A stretch of DNA of 64,000 nt, taken from NCBI RefSeq assembly GCF_001598815.1, contig NZ_BCZQ01000004.1, positions 62,001 through 126,000 on the forward strand, in the 5' to 3' direction. The stretch's first letter is position 1; every line of letters starts with the position of its first letter. Source of the stretch: Sphingopyxis terrae subsp. terrae NBRC 15098. GTDB taxonomy: Bacteria; Pseudomonadota; Alphaproteobacteria; Sphingomonadales; Sphingomonadaceae. The notes beneath the pieces were generated by a model, which worked only from the letters and a program-made list of their open reading frames with translations, had not been told where the DNA came from and ran no database searches. Below, piece by piece: positions 61,903 through 64,000 of the stretch. Position numbers and translations under genes: made by a program.

Positions 61903-63264
61903 ATGAAATTTGCCGACATCGGCCTTTCCGACGAACTTTTGCGCGCTGTGACCGAAGCGGGCTATGACGAACCGACACCGATCCAGGCGGGCGCCATCCC
62001 TTCGGTTCTGATGATGCGCGACATTATCGGCATCGCGCAAACGGGCACCGGCAAGACAGCATCCTTTGTGCTGCCGATGATCGACATTCTGGCGCATGGA
62101 CGCGCCCGCGCGCTTATGCCGCGCTCGCTGATCCTCGAACCGACGCGCGAACTTGCGGCGCAGGTGGCCGAGAATTTCGAAAAATACGGCAAATATCACA
62201 AGCTTTCGATGGCGTTGCTCATCGGCGGCGTCCAGATGGGCGATCAGATCAAGGCGCTCGAAAGGGGCGTCGATGTGCTGATCGCGACGCCGGGCCGCCT
62301 GATGGACCTGTTCGAGCGCGGCAAGATATTGCTCACCGGCTGCGACCTCCTCGTCATCGACGAGGCGGACCGGATGCTCGACATGGGCTTCATTCCGGAC
62401 ATCGAGAATATCTGCACCAAGCTGCCGGCGAATCGCCAGACCTTGCTCTTTTCGGCGACGATGCCGCCGCCGATCAAGAAGCTCGCCGACAAATTCCTGT
62501 CGAATCCCAAGACGATCGAAGTCGCGCGGCCCGCGAGCACCAACGTCAATATTACCGAGTTCCTGGTCAAGACCAGCGAGCGCGGCAAGCGCGAAACGCT
62601 GCGCGGGCTGCTCGAGGAAGAGGATATCAGCACCGCGATCATCTTCTGCAATCGCAAGACGACCGTGCGTGAGCTCGCCAAATCGCTCCAACGCTACCGC
62701 TATCGCGCGGGCGAGATCCATGGCGACATGGATCAGTCGAGCCGCATTGCCGAACTCGATCGCTTCAAAAAGGGCGATATCAACATCCTCGTCGCGTCCG
62801 ACGTCGCGGCCCGGGGTCTCGATGTGAAGGGCGTCAGCCACGTCTTCAACTTCGACGCGCCTTGGCATCCCGACGACTATGTCCACCGCATCGGACGTAC
62901 CGGGCGGGCAGGGGCGAAGGGCCGGGCCTTCACGCTCGTCAGCCCGTCCGATGCGGAGGCGGTTGACAACATCCAGAAGCTGACCGGCCACAAGATCGAT
63001 ATCTTTGCGGGCGGCGAGCGTCAGGAACCCACCGAAGAGATTGAGGAAAAGCAACCGCCGCAAGCGAAGAAGAGCCGGCGCGGCGGTGCGAAACCGAAAT
63101 CGAAGGACGATGCGCCCCGCGCGGAATCCAAAAGCAGCGCATCCAGGCGCCCCGAACGCAAGACGCCCGATGCGCCGCGCCAGAAGCCGGTTCGCGACGA
63201 CGAACCCGACGACGGCTGGAACGGCCCGATGCCGGGCTTCCTTTCGGTCGGTTTCAGTAGCTAA
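61903..63264 (+). CDS. DEAD-box ATP-dependent RNA helicase (RhlE-like)
   Basis: The 453-residue helicase has the Q-motif (FADIGLS...PTPIQ), Walker A AQTGTGKT, PTREL, TPGR, DEAD, SAT, and in domain 2 VASDVAARGLD and HRIGRTGRAG. A basic, Lys/Arg/Pro-rich tail of about 85 residues (from about 370) is probably for RNA binding. RhlE-type enzymes help ribosome maturation and mRNA decay. Start is ATG 61903; ATG 61870 is also open. Confidence 0.93.
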   Translation: MKFADIGLSDELLRAVTEAGYDEPTPIQAGAIPSVLMMRDIIGIAQTGTGKTASFVLPMIDILAHGRARALMPRSLILEPTRELAAQVAENFEKYGKYHKLSMALLIGGVQMGDQIKALERGVDVLIATPGRLMDLFERGKILLTGCDLLVIDEADRMLDMGFIPDIENICTKLPANRQTLLFSATMPPPIKKLADKFLSNPKTIEVARPASTNVNITEFLVKTSERGKRETLRGLLEEEDISTAIIFCNRKTTVRELAKSLQRYRYRAGEIHGDMDQSSRIAELDRFKKGDINILVASDVAARGLDVKGVSHVFNFDAPWHPDDYVHRIGRTGRAGAKGRAFTLVSPSDAEAVDNIQKLTGHKIDIFAGGERQEPTEEIEEKQPPQAKKSRRGGAKPKSKDDAPRAESKSSASRRPERKTPDAPRQKPVRDDEPDDGWNGPMPGFLSVGFSS

Positions 63265-63294
63265 AACCGGGTCCGGATTGGCGGTGCGTTCGCG

Positions 63295-64000
63295 TCAGAC
63301 GCGGACGAGCATCTTTCCGATATTCGCGCCGGAAAACAAACCAAGGAACGCGTCGGGCGCCGCTTCGACTCCGTCGCGCACGGTTTCACGCATCGTCACC
63401 GCACCGCTCGCGATCAGCCCTGCCATGTCGGCGTAGAATTCTTCCATGCAGTCGAAGAACTGGTCGGTATAGATAAAGCCCTCCATGCGGATACGCGCCG
63501 GGATCGTCCGGATCAGGTTGCGCATTTCCTGGGGCTTTCCGTCATTATAGACGTCGATCATGCCGCAGATGGCAAAGCGGGCGAAATCATTGGCGACCGC
63601 GAAGGCCGCGTCGAGATGATCGCCGCCGACATTGTCGAAATAGACGTCGACGCCGCTTTTGCCGAGGCCGTCCAGCGCTTCGGTAAGCGCGGGGATAAGC
63701 GGGCCCGCCTTGTAATCCACAACGGCATCGGCTCCCAGATCCTCGACCCAGGCGCATTTTTCTGCGCCGCCGGCGGAGCCGATGACGGTCATCTCGCGCG
63801 CTTTGGCGATCTGGACCACCGCCGAGCCAACGGCGCCTGCGGCGGCGGACACGAAAACCGTGTCGCCGGGCTTTGCCGCTGCAATGCGGAGAAGGCCGAT
63901 CCACGCGGTGCCCCCGGTCAGCCCCATATTGTGGAGAAAGGTCTGGGGCGGCATGCCAGCGGCGAGCAGATCGGCAGGCAGCTTGGTCGGCGTCATCTCC
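63295..64000 (-). CDS. NADP-dependent MDR oxidoreductase, partial (N-terminus beyond window)
   Basis: The last 234 residues of a medium-chain reductase of the leukotriene-B4 dehydrogenase/CurA type are present. LTGGTAWIGLLRIA, VFVSAAAGAVGSAVVQIAK (NADP loop), FDNVGGDHLDAAF and the C-terminal GLFSGANIGKMLVRV are typical. These enzymes reduce activated double bonds, for instance alkenals. The window ends before the start codon. It converges with the helicase with a 30-base gap. Confidence 0.85.
   Translation of the reverse strand, partial: EMTPTKLPADLLAAGMPPQTFLHNMGLTGGTAWIGLLRIAAAKPGDTVFVSAAAGAVGSAVVQIAKAREMTVIGSAGGAEKCAWVEDLGADAVVDYKAGPLIPALTEALDGLGKSGVDVYFDNVGGDHLDAAFAVANDFARFAICGMIDVYNDGKPQEMRNLIRTIPARIRMEGFIYTDQFFDCMEEFYADMAGLIASGAVTMRETVRDGVEAAPDAFLGLFSGANIGKMLVRV

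Overview
This 64 kb window is GC-rich and densely packed, with genes on both strands and no gap over about 250 bases. Codon use, the large fatty-acyl-CoA catabolic repertoire, SapC, SleB, a DUF1674/SdhAF4 protein and REP-like palindromes containing CGTCATTGCGA all point to an alphaproteobacterium of the Sphingomonadales, most likely Sphingopyxis or a close relative. This assignment is inference from gene content; no rRNA is present. The window is chromosomal in character: I see no phage, integrase, IS transposase or CRISPR array.

Layout. 0-4.1 kb: a truncated unknown protein, a PAP2 phosphatase, a class IV aminotransferase overlapping a sulfotransferase-like gene, and a secreted amidohydrolase. 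4.1-12.8 kb (minus strand): a fatty-acyl/branched-chain acyl-CoA catabolic block (tyrosine phosphatase, crotonase, alpha-methylacyl-CoA racemase, thiolase, HSD10-like SDR, a paired acyl-CoA dehydrogenase and an ACAD10/11-like dehydrogenase). It is divergent from a nitronate monooxygenase at 12.9 kb. 14.1 kb: a fused degenerate alpha/beta-hydrolase and flavin reductase. 15.4-18.1 kb: tRNA-Lys, folK, a type-5 uracil-DNA glycosylase, rppH and an HSL esterase. 18.3-21.2 kb: korAB. 21.2-24.9 kb: a YdjM-like membrane protein, photolyase and cyclopropane fatty acid synthase. 25-30 kb: a serine hydrolase, an SDR, purF and hisI. 29.9-32.2 kb: a MerR regulator and a long acyl-CoA dehydrogenase. 32.3-44 kb: a phospholipase D, a CitE-like lyase, a MaoC hydratase, a GNAT, methylcrotonyl-CoA carboxylase (both subunits, split by a DUF559 nuclease element), an M13 peptidase and an isovaleryl-CoA dehydrogenase operon. 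44.2-52.1 kb: sulfate activation (cysD, cysNC, cysQ) and cysK. 52.3-64 kb: an MFS transporter, a DUF885 peptidase, a glycosyltransferase, rsmB, sdhAF4, cytochrome b561, SapC, a D-2-hydroxyacid dehydrogenase, a DEAD-box helicase and a partial NADP-dependent oxidoreductase.

How it fits together. Acyl-CoA catabolism dominates. Three near-identical 19-bp sites (consensus CTTGACGyTyACGTyAACG) lie upstream of the paired acyl-CoA dehydrogenase genes, between the divergent ACAD and nitronate monooxygenase genes, and upstream of the MerR regulator at 29.9 kb. This strongly suggests that regulator is LiuR-like and controls this lipid block as well as itself. The leucine genes (ivd, mccB, mccA) are present but I see no such site in front of them.

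The most unusual objects are a 0.5 kb DUF559 nuclease gene bounded by 50-bp inverted repeats (48/50 identical), wedged between mccB and mccA and apparently supplying the ribosome binding site of mccA, and the hydrolase-flavin reductase fusion whose three catalytic-triad positions are all substituted (Ser to Thr, Asp to Glu, His to Leu).
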